From positions 33,672,229 to 33,736,228 of the forward strand of contig CM049314.1 of assembly GCA_026874595.1 (NCBI GenBank): DNA of 64,000 nucleotides, written 5' to 3'. The notes under the pieces are model-generated. The model had not been told where the DNA came from, ran no database searches, and saw only the letters and a program-made list of their open reading frames with translations. This document shows positions 15,016 through 27,110 of this stretch, one piece after another. Position numbers and translations under genes: made by a program. The DNA comes from Sipunculus nudus. Its lineage: Eukaryota; Annelida; Sipuncula; Golfingiida; Sipunculidae. Positions within the stretch are counted from its first letter, which is position 1. Every line of letters starts with the position of its first letter.

Positions 15016-17293
15016 GGGACCCATGGGTCACATTGCTCAGCTGAATTTTGGAAAATATTAGTAACTGCAAAATATTTTTATTTCTTTTGGTTTTCATGTA
15101 TATTATCATTAGAAAAGCTATGAGAAAATGGCCCTGCTAAAATGAAACTCTATAAATTATAGAATAATGGACATGAGCTAAACTATTTAGTGATGCACCA
15201 AGGGAACAAATAGGCCTATGGTAAGTGTTATATAAAAGTAACATTTAATAAACAAATAATGTGTGAAGGTAATTAAGTTTTCAAAAGTTAAATATATGGC
15301 CATATGAGTTAAAAATTAATCCAACAAAGTTTGACCAATATTCCTAATTTTAATAATAAGTTAACAGTGTTATTCACACCTAGGCCCTGCCAACTTTAAG
15401 AGATATGAATGAAATGCTACAAAGAATTTATATCTTCTTAAATCTTGTCAGTTAGCACTTACATTAGATCCTTATACTTTATCACATTTGAATATTAGGA
15501 TTAAATTCCTGATTTTTTTTTCTTTAAAACAATCAAAATTGTCCAAGTCTCATCAAAAAGAATTTATTTAACATTAAAATTATAAGATTCATCTTGTTTA
15601 TTAGTCCTGTGTATTGAAGGGGTTGGTGGGGGGAGGGGAGTTGTTACTGCTTGTTTCTGAAAAAAATGTTAATTTTAAGATTCATCTAGTTCATAGTACA
15701 GGTCTGTCAACAGAATAGAGGTGGGGTGGGGGGAAGCAGGGGTTGCCAGAGAAAAAGGCTCCCTGTGGTATGGTGATAACTGCAGACAGCCTGATCAAGC
15801 TCAACTCAGTGGAGAGAGCTGCACTGAATGACCTACAGTCCACTGCTTGACAATGTAAGTTAATACAACAAAGCCTCCAAAATAAATTCAATTACTAGCC
15901 TAATTTTGCAGCTTTTATTTTCAAATTTCAGATTTTAACAGATTAAATCCTTATGTGCACATGCTGTGAAAATTAAATCCACAGTACTTACAGGAAAAAA
16001 ACGTGCTGTGGCCAAAGTTGGGCAAAATTTAAGGTACCAATTTTTATTTTTGCTAATATTTTAAAAAATTTAAAAGACTTTGATCTAATTTTGGGTATAC
16101 AATTTAATTTTGATTAATTAAAGTTATATTACTGGAAAAAAGTCCTTAGCTTAACAAGTTTTGTGTTAAGCGATCAAATACCTTTTCTGATTTTTTACAA
16201 AATGCATTATGTTTGAGCCCATAACTTTTTAAATTAAGTAATACAGACCTTATTTCTGGCATGTATATAGGAACTATATAGAGGAATATTTATGGTAAAT
16301 ATGAGGAAAAACAGATGAGTGGTTTTGATATTAGGCAGTCCTGAAGTGTGAAAATATGTTTTTAATAAAAAATTGAGGTTTTTCCTTAATTTCTGAAAGG
16401 AACAAAGTCGCAAAGACCCAGTTTTCAGCTTGGTAGGAGATCTTTGGGACATCTAACATTATGCCAACAGCCTGGCGAGCATAGAGATATGCACTGAATG
16501 ACCTACAGTCACCAAAGTGGACTGCTTGACAATGTAAGGGAATACAACAAGAGCCTAAAAAAAATCAATAACTAGCCTTATTTTGCAGCTTTTATTTTCA
16601 AATTACATATTTAAACAGTTAAATCCTTATGTGCACATGCTGTGAAAATTAAATCTACAGTACTTAAAGGAAAAAAACGTGCCTTAGCGAAAGTTGGGCA
16701 AAATTTAAGGTACCAATTTTATATTTTTGCCAATATTTAAAAAAAAAATTTAACAGATTTTGATCTAATTTTTTTTGTAAACAATTAAATTTAAATTAAT
16801 TAAAGTTGTATTACTGAAAAAAAGTCCCTACCTTTAACACTTGTGGTCTTAAGTGACCAAATATCTTTTCTGATTAAGTCCATTATGTTTGGGCCCATAA
16901 CTTTTTTAAATTTAAAAATTAAAATACTGACTTAATTTTTGGCATGTACATAGAAACTATATAGAGGAATATTTATGGTAAATATGAAGAAAACCAGATG
17001 AGTGGTTTTGATATAAGGCAGTCCTGAAGTGTGAAAACAGATTTCAAATAAAAAATTGAGGTTTTTCCTTAATATCTCGAAGGAACGAAGTCCTATAGAC
17101 CCAATTTTCTGCATTGTAGGAGATTTTGGGGACATCTAACTGTATGCCGAATTTCAGATTCGTAGGTCCAATGGTGTTGAAACGTGCCAGTCTTACGGAG
17201 GGACATCCAGACGGACGGACTGAAGGACAGACAGACGGCTGACGGACAATGGACCACGACTATAGCTCAGATGACTTATAGTCAGCTGAGCTA
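15016..17293 (+). repeat. Composite satellite-cored repeat element, copy C
   Basis: The left end GGACCCATGGGTCACATTGC, CTCAGCTGA and the right end (GACGGACGGACTGAAGGACAG tail, then a hairpin with arms TAGCTCA at 17263 and TGAGCTA at 17287, inner GACT/AGTC) match copies A and B. The core is two diverged direct repeats about 680 bp apart (for example CATTATGTTTGAGCCCATAA near 16206 and again near 16886), unrelated to the 337-bp unit. So one set of ends carries different cores. Confidence 0.65.
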
Positions 17294-18020
17294 ATGAGTG
17301 TAGCTGGCACCACCAGTCTTGTGAACAACGCAGAGATATATACATATGCCCACTGTCAGACTGATATGTCAAACCTCTCCTGTGAAATAAGCTGGGACAT
17401 ACAATGTGCAAAAATTATTGTAGGTGGCGACCACAAGTCTTGTACACGATAAAGCTACCTGATGTGTATAATTATGCCCAATTTCAGGCTGATGTATCAA
17501 ATTCCTTTGTAGAAATAAGCAGGCGCATACACTGTGCAAAAGTCAATGTATGTGGCAACTTCCCTTGAGTTTGATTCACTGGGCTGACCAGGCTTAGGTG
17601 AGTAAGGCAGTTACCTCCAAATGAACTGTGACAAATTGCTGCCTCAAGCTACTGCACTGAGTGAACTCTTGACCTGCACCTGGCTAGACTGAGTTAACTT
17701 ATGACCTGTACCTTGCTGCACAGTGCGAAATATTGACCTGTTGCATAATCTGACACAGTTGGTAGTCTGCCAAAGCTATCAAAATAGATCCAGGTTGAAC
17801 TTTGGTGCCAAATCTGATGCAGTGAGCAGTCTGCCAAAGCTATAAATAGAATGCAGCTACTGCAATGAGTGAACTCTTTACCTATACCTGGCTGCATGTC
17901 TTCCAATCCTGGCACTGTGCCAAAACTATTTATAGAGCTGACATCATCTTGGCTAACGGCAACCAACAAGGCACTGGCAATCTGCCAATGGTAAACCAAG
18001 TGCTGCCATCTGTACACAAA
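17294..18020 (+). repeat. Diverged tandem repeats (CACCACCAGTCTTGT and CAGTCTGCCAAAGCTAT types)
   Basis: At 17300-17580 are two or three units with GGTGGCACCACC variants and GCCCAATTTCAGRCTGATRT. At 17590-18020 are several units containing ATCTGACACAGTTGGTAGTC and TGCCAAAGCTAT. The second type recurs at 39050-39380. No gene was seen. Confidence 0.55.
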
Positions 18021-18579
18021 AGTGGTCCCTACTTGGAATAACTTTTAAATAAATTTTTCCAATACAAAATGCTTTTCAGCTGACTTTTTATAATAAGGAA
18101 ATCAGGAATATATGTAAAATTATTACAGATGCATACTGAATGCATAATTTTAATTCAGATACATCGAATTGATGGCAAATTCTTTAACTAAGTTGAGTAT
18201 GGATACATATAATTTATAATCAATGTACAGTTGTCTTTATACAGCCACAGAGAGCTAATTATCCATGAATGTAACATTGTCTAATATGATGAATAATTTA
18301 TTTAAAACCATAAATCTAATTTTTTTAAAGCTTTTTAAAAAACATTCTTGTCAATATTAATCTAAGATAACCTGAAATCTAAATATCTAATGGCATGATG
18401 TAATAGATGCTGATAAACTGGTGCCAGGCTAGATGAAACAGCATAACCCAGCTAACATGTATGGTAAAATAACTCAATTCAATCTCCATAATTCAGCCAA
18501 AAATTATTCATGTGGAACCATTAAAGACAATCATTAATAGAATTATTGTGGGGATTATTCTTGTAAAATATTAAACAAA
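18021..18579. other. AT-rich intronic sequence, nothing recognised
   Basis: No repeat boundary, exon or RNA gene stood out on either strand. Confidence 0.4.
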
Positions 18580-19500
18580 CTGGCTTCAGTGGCGTCAGTC
18601 GAAAAACGTTTTGCAGGTTTATAACTCATATAGGAAGATACAGCAAACTGGCTAAGGTCAGCTTCCTGTAACTCGGCCAAAAAGCAATGAACCAAAACCA
18701 TTTGAACAAACTTGAATTTTCAACATCTGAGGATAATTAATGTGTAAGATTTAAGAATTTGGCCCAGTTGTTTTTGAGAAGAGAAGAAGATCTTTGTAGC
18801 CACTGAGCTAAAATGGGCTGTTATGGCATATGACTAAATTCAGCTTCCCATAACTCAGCCAAAAGTCACTGAACAGAGACCATTTGAACAAACTACAGGA
18901 AGCACTACCCTAGGATCATTTCTGTGCGATATTAAACAATATGGCCATATGGTTTCAGAGGAGAAGGTTTTTGTAGCCCTCAGTGTGATACAGGCACTGA
19001 TGACCCCGCACAAAAAAGGCCCATGCAGGTGGCGCCACCAATACCTAAATTTCAGATTTGACTCATATGACCAACATTGGCAAAAATTTTGTGATGATAG
19101 CTCCAGCCGTTTCTGAGATTTAAATTAGATTTTAATATGCTTTTTTGGACAGATGACTAAGTTCAACCTTCTGTAACTTGACCAAAATTTTCCGAACTGG
19201 AACCATTCGAACAAACTTGAGAGAGATTGTTCCAGGGATCATTTCTGTGAAATACTGGACAATTTGGCTGCACAGTTTTGGAGAAGAAGATTTTTAAAGC
19301 TTTTTTTGCTTTCTCCCTAAAAAATCTAAGAAAATGCAGTTAGAAAAAAATTAACAAAATCCAATAGAGTTATTTAGATGACTGATTATTTGCAAAAAGT
19401 TTGGTGATGCTTGCTCCTGCAGTTTTTGAGTTACCTATGGTGTACGTACAGAGGATGCCCTGACGCACGACAGCATAAGCTCTCAGGTTTGCTAATAAAA
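18580..19500 (+). repeat. Tandem repeat family with ATTTGAACAAACTTGA units
   Basis: Three to four diverged ~190-bp units share the order CCCTGTAACTCGGCC, AACCATTTGAACAAACT, GGATCATTTCTGTGAAATA and a GAGAAGAAGATTTTT end. An exact GGTGGCGCCACC lies at 19028. Related units occur at 38780-39010 and 39560-39880. Confidence 0.6.
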
Positions 19501-20459
19501 AATGTTTGATGTGGGTCGGTAAAAATTGACATGGGCCATACCTGAGAACCTTACCTTTTATTTGTTTTGGCCTTGGAACTAATCCCAGTGTTAGGTAAAC
19601 TTATCAATATGTATTATATATAAACTACATTCTACATAAAAAGTGGCCAGCAGAAAATACATAATATAAAGATCTAGGGCTTCATCTGACAAATGGATCA
19701 TAATGTGACCATTGTTCAATTAACTAATGTTTTTATCATTTCCTTCGGTATTCCATAATTTATCACACTGAAGCCAGAAGTTATTGTTGATGACCTTAGC
19801 CATGGATACTATCAGCTTAGAATGTGACTCGGCTGATAATACACTTGAGCTAATATGTTAAAGGGTCCTTATCACCTACAAAGCATGTTGAATAAACCCA
19901 TTAAGCCTGTTGCGGCTCACAATTGGACCTCCAGTCCCACCAACTTGTTATTGTAAACAGAAACATGTGGACTGTGTTTATATGCAGAGCAAAAAAAAAG
20001 GTGTTAAACAGCTGTATGCTAGGTCCTGAGATTCTTTGCAAGTATGTTTTGTTGGGAAACTTTTGCATATAGCAAAACTGAACTGATAGTGTGAACAAAT
20101 AGTCATAATATTGCTCCTAATTATATCCCATTAACAGGTATGTTAATTGAAGCATTGATAACAAACTTGTAGTGCTGCCACTCTGGATCTAATGAAAAAG
20201 GTAATGATCTTGCACCAAAAAAGTACAGAACTGCCTGAATAAAAGTATGAAAAAATACAAATCATTGCCAAAGTGTGGAACTTTTCACACAATTTTCTTT
20301 ATGTTTTGACCTGAAAGAAGCAATAGATTTGATATTTATCAGTTATTCAGGATTGAATCCACACTATTTTATATTTGCTATCATTTTGTTGAGCCAATCT
20401 TCATTGAATAAAATGTAACTATTAAGAAATGCTGTCACAGCACATCTTATATACAAGTA
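19501..20459. other. Intronic sequence with one dispersed repeat
   Basis: A segment at about 19930-20135 (AAGGTGTTAAACAGCTGTAT ... ATTGCTCCTAATTAT) recurs, diverged, at about 31585-31770. No exon was supported. Confidence 0.45.
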
Positions 20460-20620
20460 CAGTAGAGCCTTGAATATCCAAATGATTTGGGGGACAACAT
20501 TTTTTAGATATTTGTGGTTACGGATGTATGCAAGGTTCACCATTTTTTTCAGTATGTATTCTATTTATTACTATAGGCACAGGTGAGCCTACAAAGATTC
20601 CATTAAAACAAAAAGGAAAT
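20460..20620 (+). mobile_element. Pogo/Tigger-like terminal fragment
   Basis: The sequence CAGTAGAGCCTTGAATATCC follows a TA dinucleotide and resembles a Tc1/mariner-pogo type terminal repeat. No matching right end was found nearby, so it is listed as a fragment. Confidence 0.35.
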
Positions 20621-20825
20621 CATCATCTTTCTATATACATACAGTTTGCAAGTGTAGCGTTAATAATTCAATAAATTGGTCAAAGCCGCCATAATGAATG
20701 TTTGCTCACGGCACACTTCTTAAATGCTACAAGAGCTGTCACCCTAGGGAAATATTGTATATTAATTTATATGTATTCTTGTATGACACACTTGTATGAC
20801 ATTATGGCATTATTTTTAACACATT

Positions 20826-21130
20826 TTCTGTGAAGATTGAATCTAGGCTACGTAAATACTGCAGGTGTAGATCGTTGATATGAACTCTTACCACATTCTG
20901 AGTGAGTTTACCGACAGAGAAGCACAAAGAAACATTCATAGAAAGATGAAAACAAGGGTGACAGTGTTTCATTAGTCTGTGAAGATCGTATCTAGGCTAC
21001 GTAATACTGCAGGTACTAGATCGTTGATATGAACTTTTACCACATTCTAAGTGAGTTTACCAAGGGACAAGCACAAAGAAACATTCATACAAAAATCAAA
21101 ACAAGGGTGACAGTGTTACATTAGTACACT
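20826..21130 (+). repeat. Two-copy tandem duplication, 149-bp period
   Basis: CTAGGCTACGTAAATACTGC at 20843 recurs at 20992 (one base shorter), and the following GATCGTTGATATGAACTYTT ... CAAGGGTGACAGTGTT recurs in register. Confidence 0.85.
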
Positions 21131-21390
21131 TACAGGTGATTGGATGAATGCCTCCACTGTGACGACTTAGCGACTTTAGCTCTAAAGAACTCATAAGCTT
21201 AATTAGAAGAGCCATGTTATTTTTCATGGACAACTGAAACCCCACTGAAGAAGTTATCATCCTAGTCACATTCTATAATTTGGGGAAAAATATTTTCTGA
21301 ATGTTGTGTTTCTACTTTTCAGTTAATACAGGGATACAAGTATAGACTATAAAATAAACATCCTGAAGATAGAGATTAGAAAAATATAAC

Positions 21391-22560
21391 TAGTGGCCCA
21401 TGGGCCATGACGCTCAGCTGAATTTAAGGAATGTTGAACAATGAGCAAAATGACTGCCAGAGTGTAATAAATTATGAATTTTGTGAAGAGTCCTTAGAAA
21501 AACTGGGTTTCAGTGGGCTTTTTGGCAAATGACCACTTCATTTGAAGTGCTCATAAATAGAAAAAAAAATGTGTAAAACTTTGAAAAAATACAGGAAGTG
21601 CCACCACTATGTAGGAACTGATGAACACTCCATGATTAATATATACCCAAAGAATCATGGCTATCAATGCATTAGTAACTCATATACTGGTGATTTTGTA
21701 TCACATTTTTTGTTGTTCGGGGGGGGGGGGGGGGAATTATGAGCCAAACAGCTCAGAAGATAAGAGTAACAGAGACCTAATTTCAAATTTCCAGGAAGAT
21801 TTTCATGGACCTCCTTGGTTGTCAAGTATGAAGATTCTAGGTCACGGGGTTACGATTTGTGCCCTGTAATAAGATGAGGCTTAATTTGAAGGTCTCAAAA
21901 ATAGAAAATAAAATTGGAAAAAATACAGGTGGCACCACCAGGTTACAGGAACTGAAGGAACACTCCATGATCAATATTCATGCAAAGAATCATGGTAATC
22001 AATGCAGAAGTTATTCAGATAATTGAGCTTTTGTATCAAATTTTTTATTATTCTGGGGGGGGGGGGGTACTTATGAGACCCATAGCTCAAAGAATATGGG
22101 TAACAGAGACCTAATTTCAATTTCCACAGAGACTTTTTATCGACCTCCCTTGATGCAAAGTTAGAAGATCCCAGGTCAAGTGGTTACAATTTGTGCTTTG
22201 TTAACAGATGACAGCTTCTCTGAAGGACTCCAAAATAGAGAAAAAAAAATGGTAAAAAATTGGAAAAAATACAGGTGGTGCCACCTGTTTACAGGAACTG
22301 ATGGAACACTTCATTATCAATATTCATGCAAAGAATCATGGTGATCAATGCAGTAGTTATTCAGATACTTGAGCTTTTGTATCAAATTTTTTTATTATTC
22401 TGGGGGGTACTTATGAGACCCATAGTTCATAGAATATGGGTAACAGAGACCTAATTTCAGGTTTCCGAGGAGATTTTTCATGGATCTCCCTAGATTTCAA
22501 GTTAGAAGATTCCAGGTCCAGCGATTATGATTTGTGCCCTGTTAACGGCTGGCAACCGGA
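21391..22560 (+). repeat. Composite satellite-cored repeat element, copy D (right end lost)
   Basis: The left end AGTGGCCCATGGGCCATGAC, CTCAGCTGA is followed by about three units of the ~337-bp type. G-runs in two units have expanded to 16 and 12 (near 21720 and 22053). The copy stops near CCCTGTTAACGGCTGGC without the terminal hairpin. Near 21575 it shows the uninterrupted form of the site that copy A has lost to the Helentron-like insertion. Confidence 0.7.
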
Positions 22561-22863
22561 AAAAAATAAGTATAATACCTGAAAAAAAAAGAATGAAAAA
22601 GTACAAATACAAGTAAGTATAAATACACCTGAACATGTATGAAGAGATTTTTTTCTAAGGCTCGATAGACCATATGATCAAAGTTAGCAAATGTTGTCAT
22701 AATATTAAATATTCTAATAACCTATGAAATTTCTTATTTCCTATATATTCATACAATGAAAATATTACAATACATATCCCAATGCACAACCACAAACCCT
22801 TGACATGTCCAGTCGTTACCTGTATAATAAAAGTAGATGGCAAATAATTAAAAATTTCATTAC

Positions 22864-22968
22864 CAGTAGCATCAGCCTCAACAGTGGAGCCAGGACACTT
22901 TTCTGACAGCGGTCCAGAGCTCGCGTCACAGGGTTGTCCATTGGCGGGATCTCCTGGGGCTCCACATC
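22864..22968 (-). CDS. Internal exon, multi-pass membrane protein (possibly gustatory-receptor-like), N-terminal region
   Basis: On the minus strand acceptor ttgccttcag precedes 22968 and donor CTG|GTAATG follows 22864. The 105-nt segment is GC-rich against an AT-rich background and open for 35 codons in phase 0-0: DVEPQEIPPMDNPV, TRALDRCQ, KSVLAPLLRLMLL. A second frame is also open (CGAPGDPANGQPCD...), but only the first joins in phase with the neighbouring exons and has the GAG/CAG/CTG-rich codon pattern of real coding sequence. The internal Met (MDNPV) sits in a good Kozak context (CCGCCAATGG) and could be the start if the 40.4-kb exon is not used. The C-terminal hydrophobic stretch runs into the next exon. 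Confidence 0.6.
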
Positions 22969-23721
22969 CTGAAGGCAACAATTATAAGACGGCAAAATAA
23001 TTGATTAATTAATGACACCATGTTCACTGCGGCTGTATATCAGAAGACTTGCATTCAGATTTTACCAAGAACTCTCTGGCTGAATTCATGGTACAAACTT
23101 GCAATTTTGCAAGCAATCTAGGACAGTGCAAAGAAAAACTGATGCTTTATGAATAATAACAGATCTTGCCCATAAATCAAAGATTCCTATTATAAGGCAA
23201 AAAAAAAGGTTGTGTTTTCCGGCACTGCCCGCATCAATTTTAACTCCCCGCAACAAAACTTTTTATTTTGAATTTCAATAGAAACTTACCAATTTTGAGC
23301 TCCAGCTGCTTAGATATTTCTTTTAAGTACATAAAATAATACAATACTGATAAGATTTCCTTTGCTATGTAGTGCATTAACCTGTTTATAAAAAAATCTG
23401 TTATTATCATGCTTTTCCCTGATCATATGACATTTTTATCGAAACATACAAAAAAAAAGTAAAATCGCCCTATCACACTGATTACTGAAAAAAGTGCTTA
23501 GGAACCCAACCTTTTTTTTTGGCCTAAAATTATACTATGTTTTTCATATTATTTTTTCCCTGAGTCCCTGTCAAATTGTTATGGTTTTGCACACATTATT
23601 TAACATAATTTAAGGTTTTTAATTACTACATGGAGAGATTGCAAAACCACTGAATACATGAAAATCAAGAAATCTTTACTCGCGAAAATGAAGCCAACCA
23701 GAGTATAATAAAATATAAAAT
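22969..23721. other. Intronic sequence, nothing recognised
   Basis: AT-rich, with short A and T homopolymers. No exon, repeat boundary or RNA gene was supported. Confidence 0.4.
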
Positions 23722-24486
23722 AACATCCAGACTGTGGTAGCCTGTGACAATAAAGTTTGAGCAATCACCACATAATGATAAAGCGAGTTGACTGCAGCCT
23801 GCATACACTGGTAACTTACACAGAAATATCATTCAAGTGTAAATAACACATAATATCGATAGTACCTATATATAGTATATGTAACTCTGACATGATACAG
23901 TAAATACTTCCAACCACTTCCCTCCCCTCCTTCTCTCTTTCTTTCTCTTTCTATGTTTCTCTCTGTCTTACACACAAAAAAATTCTCTGTCTCTCTTGCA
24001 TTCGCTTTCATACACACACACACACAACGTTTATTGCAAAATCCTAAACATTGTGAAATGTAATGTAGGTGATCCAGCCTCAAGAATAGTGCAAATTTTT
24101 GCTAGTAGTCAGAAATAAAAAAAAAACACTATTCTTGAGGCTTGATCACCTACATTACATTTCACAATGTTTAGGATTTTGCAAGAAAAGTTGTGTGTGT
24201 GTGTGTGTGTGAAACAGAAAGAGAATGCAAGAGAGACAGAATTGTTTTGTGTGTAAGACAGAGAGAGAGAAAGAAAGAGAGTAGGGGGGGAAGTGGGGGG
24301 AAGTATTTAGTGTTTGATATCAGTTACATATACTATAAATAGATACTGTTGATATTATATGTAATTTACACATGAATGATATTTCCTTTGTTAATCCCCA
24401 ATGGCTGCAGGCTGCACAACTGGCTTTATCATTACATGGTGTTTGCTCAAACTGTATTATTAGAGACTATCACAATCTGGATGTTA
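23722..24486. repeat. 765-bp foldback (large inverted repeat)
   Basis: The left arm runs from TAACATCCAGACTGTGGTAG at 23722 to CTCAAGAATAGTG at 24091. The right arm runs from CACTATTCTTGAG at 24127 to CTGGATGTTA at 24486. The 35-bp centre is AT-rich. The arms are near-identical next to the centre (TAATGTAGGTGATC...), more diverged outward, and include matching CA/TG and pyrimidine/purine microsatellites. It lies in an intron of the inferred minus-strand gene, so its transcript would fold into a long hairpin. Confidence 0.9.
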
Positions 24487-24839
24487 TCAGCATCCTGATC
24501 TTCATGTAGTACCATGGCAACATATCTGACAAGTTATGAAGATGAACACATTTTTTACAAAGTTGCTGATGTTTATCTTTGTCACAATGAGGAAGTTTTG
24601 CTATTATTTATAGTGGATAATTCTACTACAGGATTTCAGGATGTTAATATAACAGCAATAATAATATTTTAGATTATTAAATAACACTTTGGTCTAGTGA
24701 GTATATCAGTACTCACCACAGTTAAAAAATCATTCATACAGACTAAGATGAAGTCTTCAGTGAAAGCTGAACTGAATTATTGTCAAACTGAAGTACTGCA
24801 TTTATCACTATTTTATTTTTTCATATTTACTCATCATTA

Positions 24840-25165
24840 CACAGTGCTTGACATTAACTTTTAAAAGTACTTGCTAGTTGGGTAATTAACATCTAGCTTT
24901 TACTTGCCCGACATGAATCTGTACTTGCCCTTCTGAAATGATTGATTTAGTCATGTTTCTTTTCAGTATTTGTACAGTTTAACATACAAGTGATTTCAGA
25001 AAAAGAGATTTTATTAATATAATACGGGATATCACTAATGCCGAGGCTTTGGGGGGGGGGGGGGGGGGGGGGGGAGGTAGAATATGCCTGCCTGCCTGCC
25101 TGAAAAATTGCAAGCAAACAACTAGTACTCCTGGCAGACAGCCTGTCCAGCCCATTCATTCAATA
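24840..25165. repeat. MITE-like fragment with poly-G and TGCC runs
   Basis: It starts CAGTGCTTGACATTAACTTT and contains TACTTGCCCG boxes, which resemble hAT-type MITE ends. A run of 24 G at 25051-25074 and a short (TGCC)n at about 25087 follow. The right boundary is not clear. Confidence 0.4.
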
Positions 25166-26095
25166 GAGCTACAAATGCACTGAACATTACGCTTTTCATT
25201 ACAAATTATATTATATGGTTTTGTCTTCATGTATTCTGTTGTTGAGTTGAAATTAATATGGTAGTATGAACCTGAAAAGATTAAATAATAACATATTGCA
25301 TTATAACTTTATCTTAATTGTATCAACAGACCCGCTTGATAATTCAGGGCAAAGCTACACAGTTTTCATTTACAAATAAACATCATGTTTTGCAAGTTTC
25401 ATTTAATTTTCCGTGCAGCATTAAAAAAAATAATTGCAGCCTCATATTTGGTCAATGATCACAATAAATAAACAACAGCGTATATAAGCTGATATAATGG
25501 GGATGGTCAAATAAGACAGTGCTAATGACTATCTCCCTGAATCACACTTCCCTGCACAACTCTCCAACATTGTTTTACCATGAAATCTTACAGATGATAA
25601 TGGGACATAAAATTCCAACTTGCTAGATACTGTGGTTGGTTTCATATTCACAAAGTTGAAATTTTGTGATTTCTTCATTTTGAACATTTTGTGAGGTTTA
25701 TGTTTCATGAATACACCAGAAACTATTAAACCTAGTAAAGTATATTTTAAAGTTAGATTTGATCCTACAATACCTCACTAAATACTGGTTAAGTCAGACA
25801 GTCTAGCCTCTGTGAGTATGGCGAGTATGTGAGTAAAATTAATGCTTGGATGAATGGGCCAGTTTCAATACCAGGCACACAGTGCTGATTAGGTTGTTTC
25901 AAGTGGCCATCTTAGTTGATGTGATATCTTCTTTTCGAGGGATTTCATATTGGCAATTATTTTACATTCACAAATATTGCAAAATTTAAAACCATCACAA
26001 ATGAAAAGGCAACCATAGTATTTGCTGAGCCCATGCCCTCCTGATATTACTAGCAGGCTCAGAGACATGGGGACAGCATGGGTTCTAGGAAACTA
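25166..26095. other. Intronic sequence, nothing recognised
   Basis: AT-rich sequence without supported exons, repeats with visible ends, or RNA genes. Confidence 0.4.
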
Positions 26096-26487
26096 TAGGG
26101 CTGAAAGAAGTACTCGAGTCCGGGAAATACTTACCGAGTACTCTAGTCCAAGATTTGGACTCGAGTACTCTTGTATGTACATGCATATATGTATTTTTCT
26201 GCCAATTTTAGGACAGTCTGTAGGATTATTTATCCATTGTCATAGCCTGGCGTAGGGCTCTAAACATATGCTAGTCAAACTAACCGAGGTCTTGTTATGA
26301 CATATATATATTAGTTCGTTGCAATAAAGTTAAGCCGTCACTGAGTCAAATTTATGCATATTTTGCATCGGTAAACAGATGTTCGTTTCATCTTCACAGC
26401 CTTGCCATGGTAACGAGTACTCGAGTCCGAGTTGGGTAATGCCTATCGGGTACTCGAGTCCAAAATTTTGTACCCGTTTCAGCCCTA
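26096..26487. mobile_element. hAT-like MITE, GAGTACTCGAGTCC termini
   Basis: The left end reads TAGGGCTGAAAGAAGTACTC then GAGTCC. The right end is the diverged inverse, ending GTTTCAGCCCTA. Both ends carry repeated ACTCGAGTAC palindromes. Ends of this TAGGGCTGAAACG type are known from hAT MITEs. I could not find an exact 8-bp duplication. Confidence 0.55.
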
Positions 26488-26883
26488 TGGGAAACCCCAC
26501 ATGTGATGTCATTTAGGCAGAATTCCCATGCTTTGTCACACGGCAAACACATAATCCCAGTGCTGCTGGATACCAAAACTGACACATGTAATTGCTGCGC
26601 TGCAATTGCCGACATGGAAACGAGACATAGATTTTGAACTCGCTAGATTTTTGCCTCGCGGCTTATATTTACTACATGACATTATCTCAAAACAGTTTTT
26701 CCTGTATAATGTTTTGTTCTAACTTAAATTTGGATCTTTAAATTTTGGTTCAATAAAAAAAAATTAAATTTTATTTTAAACATGAAAGAAACATAGTAGA
26801 GAAAAAAAAACATTTGAGACATTGTCATGTAGTTTGATATCAGCCCACATGCTCGGAGGTCCGAATATGAACCTCAACATGTT

Positions 26884-27110
26884 TAGCCAGCGGGAACATG
26901 TATAACCGGTACATTTTTTATGCCGAGTCAGTTGAAGCATCTCTTGATTGACACTTGTTATAGCTCTGCGATGAACATGGCCCCATGTGCTGTGTTAATG
27001 TTGACACCTGTGATCGTGCCCTATACACTGTTTTTAACACTTGTTTACAGGAGTAAGCAAACAGTTTCAAGGCAATATTTTTGCAGGTACATTTTGTTTT
27101 AAAGAAAAGA
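26884..27110 (+). repeat. Dispersed ~230-bp repeat, plus copy
   Basis: It runs from GCCAGCGGGAACATGTATAA to TTTCAAGGCAATATTTTTGC. An inverted copy lies at 31310-31555, and a partial copy of its right part (GTAAGCAAACAGTTTCAAGG) lies near 38465. Confidence 0.6.

Noticed and set aside
15690-15891. Exon-like GC-richer segment
   Set aside because: Part of it recurs about 670 bp downstream within repeat copy C, and no frame is open between splice-like sites.
22864-22981. Alternative reading frame CGAPGDPANGQPCD... in the 22.9-kb exon
   Set aside because: Open by chance; it does not join in phase with the neighbouring exons.
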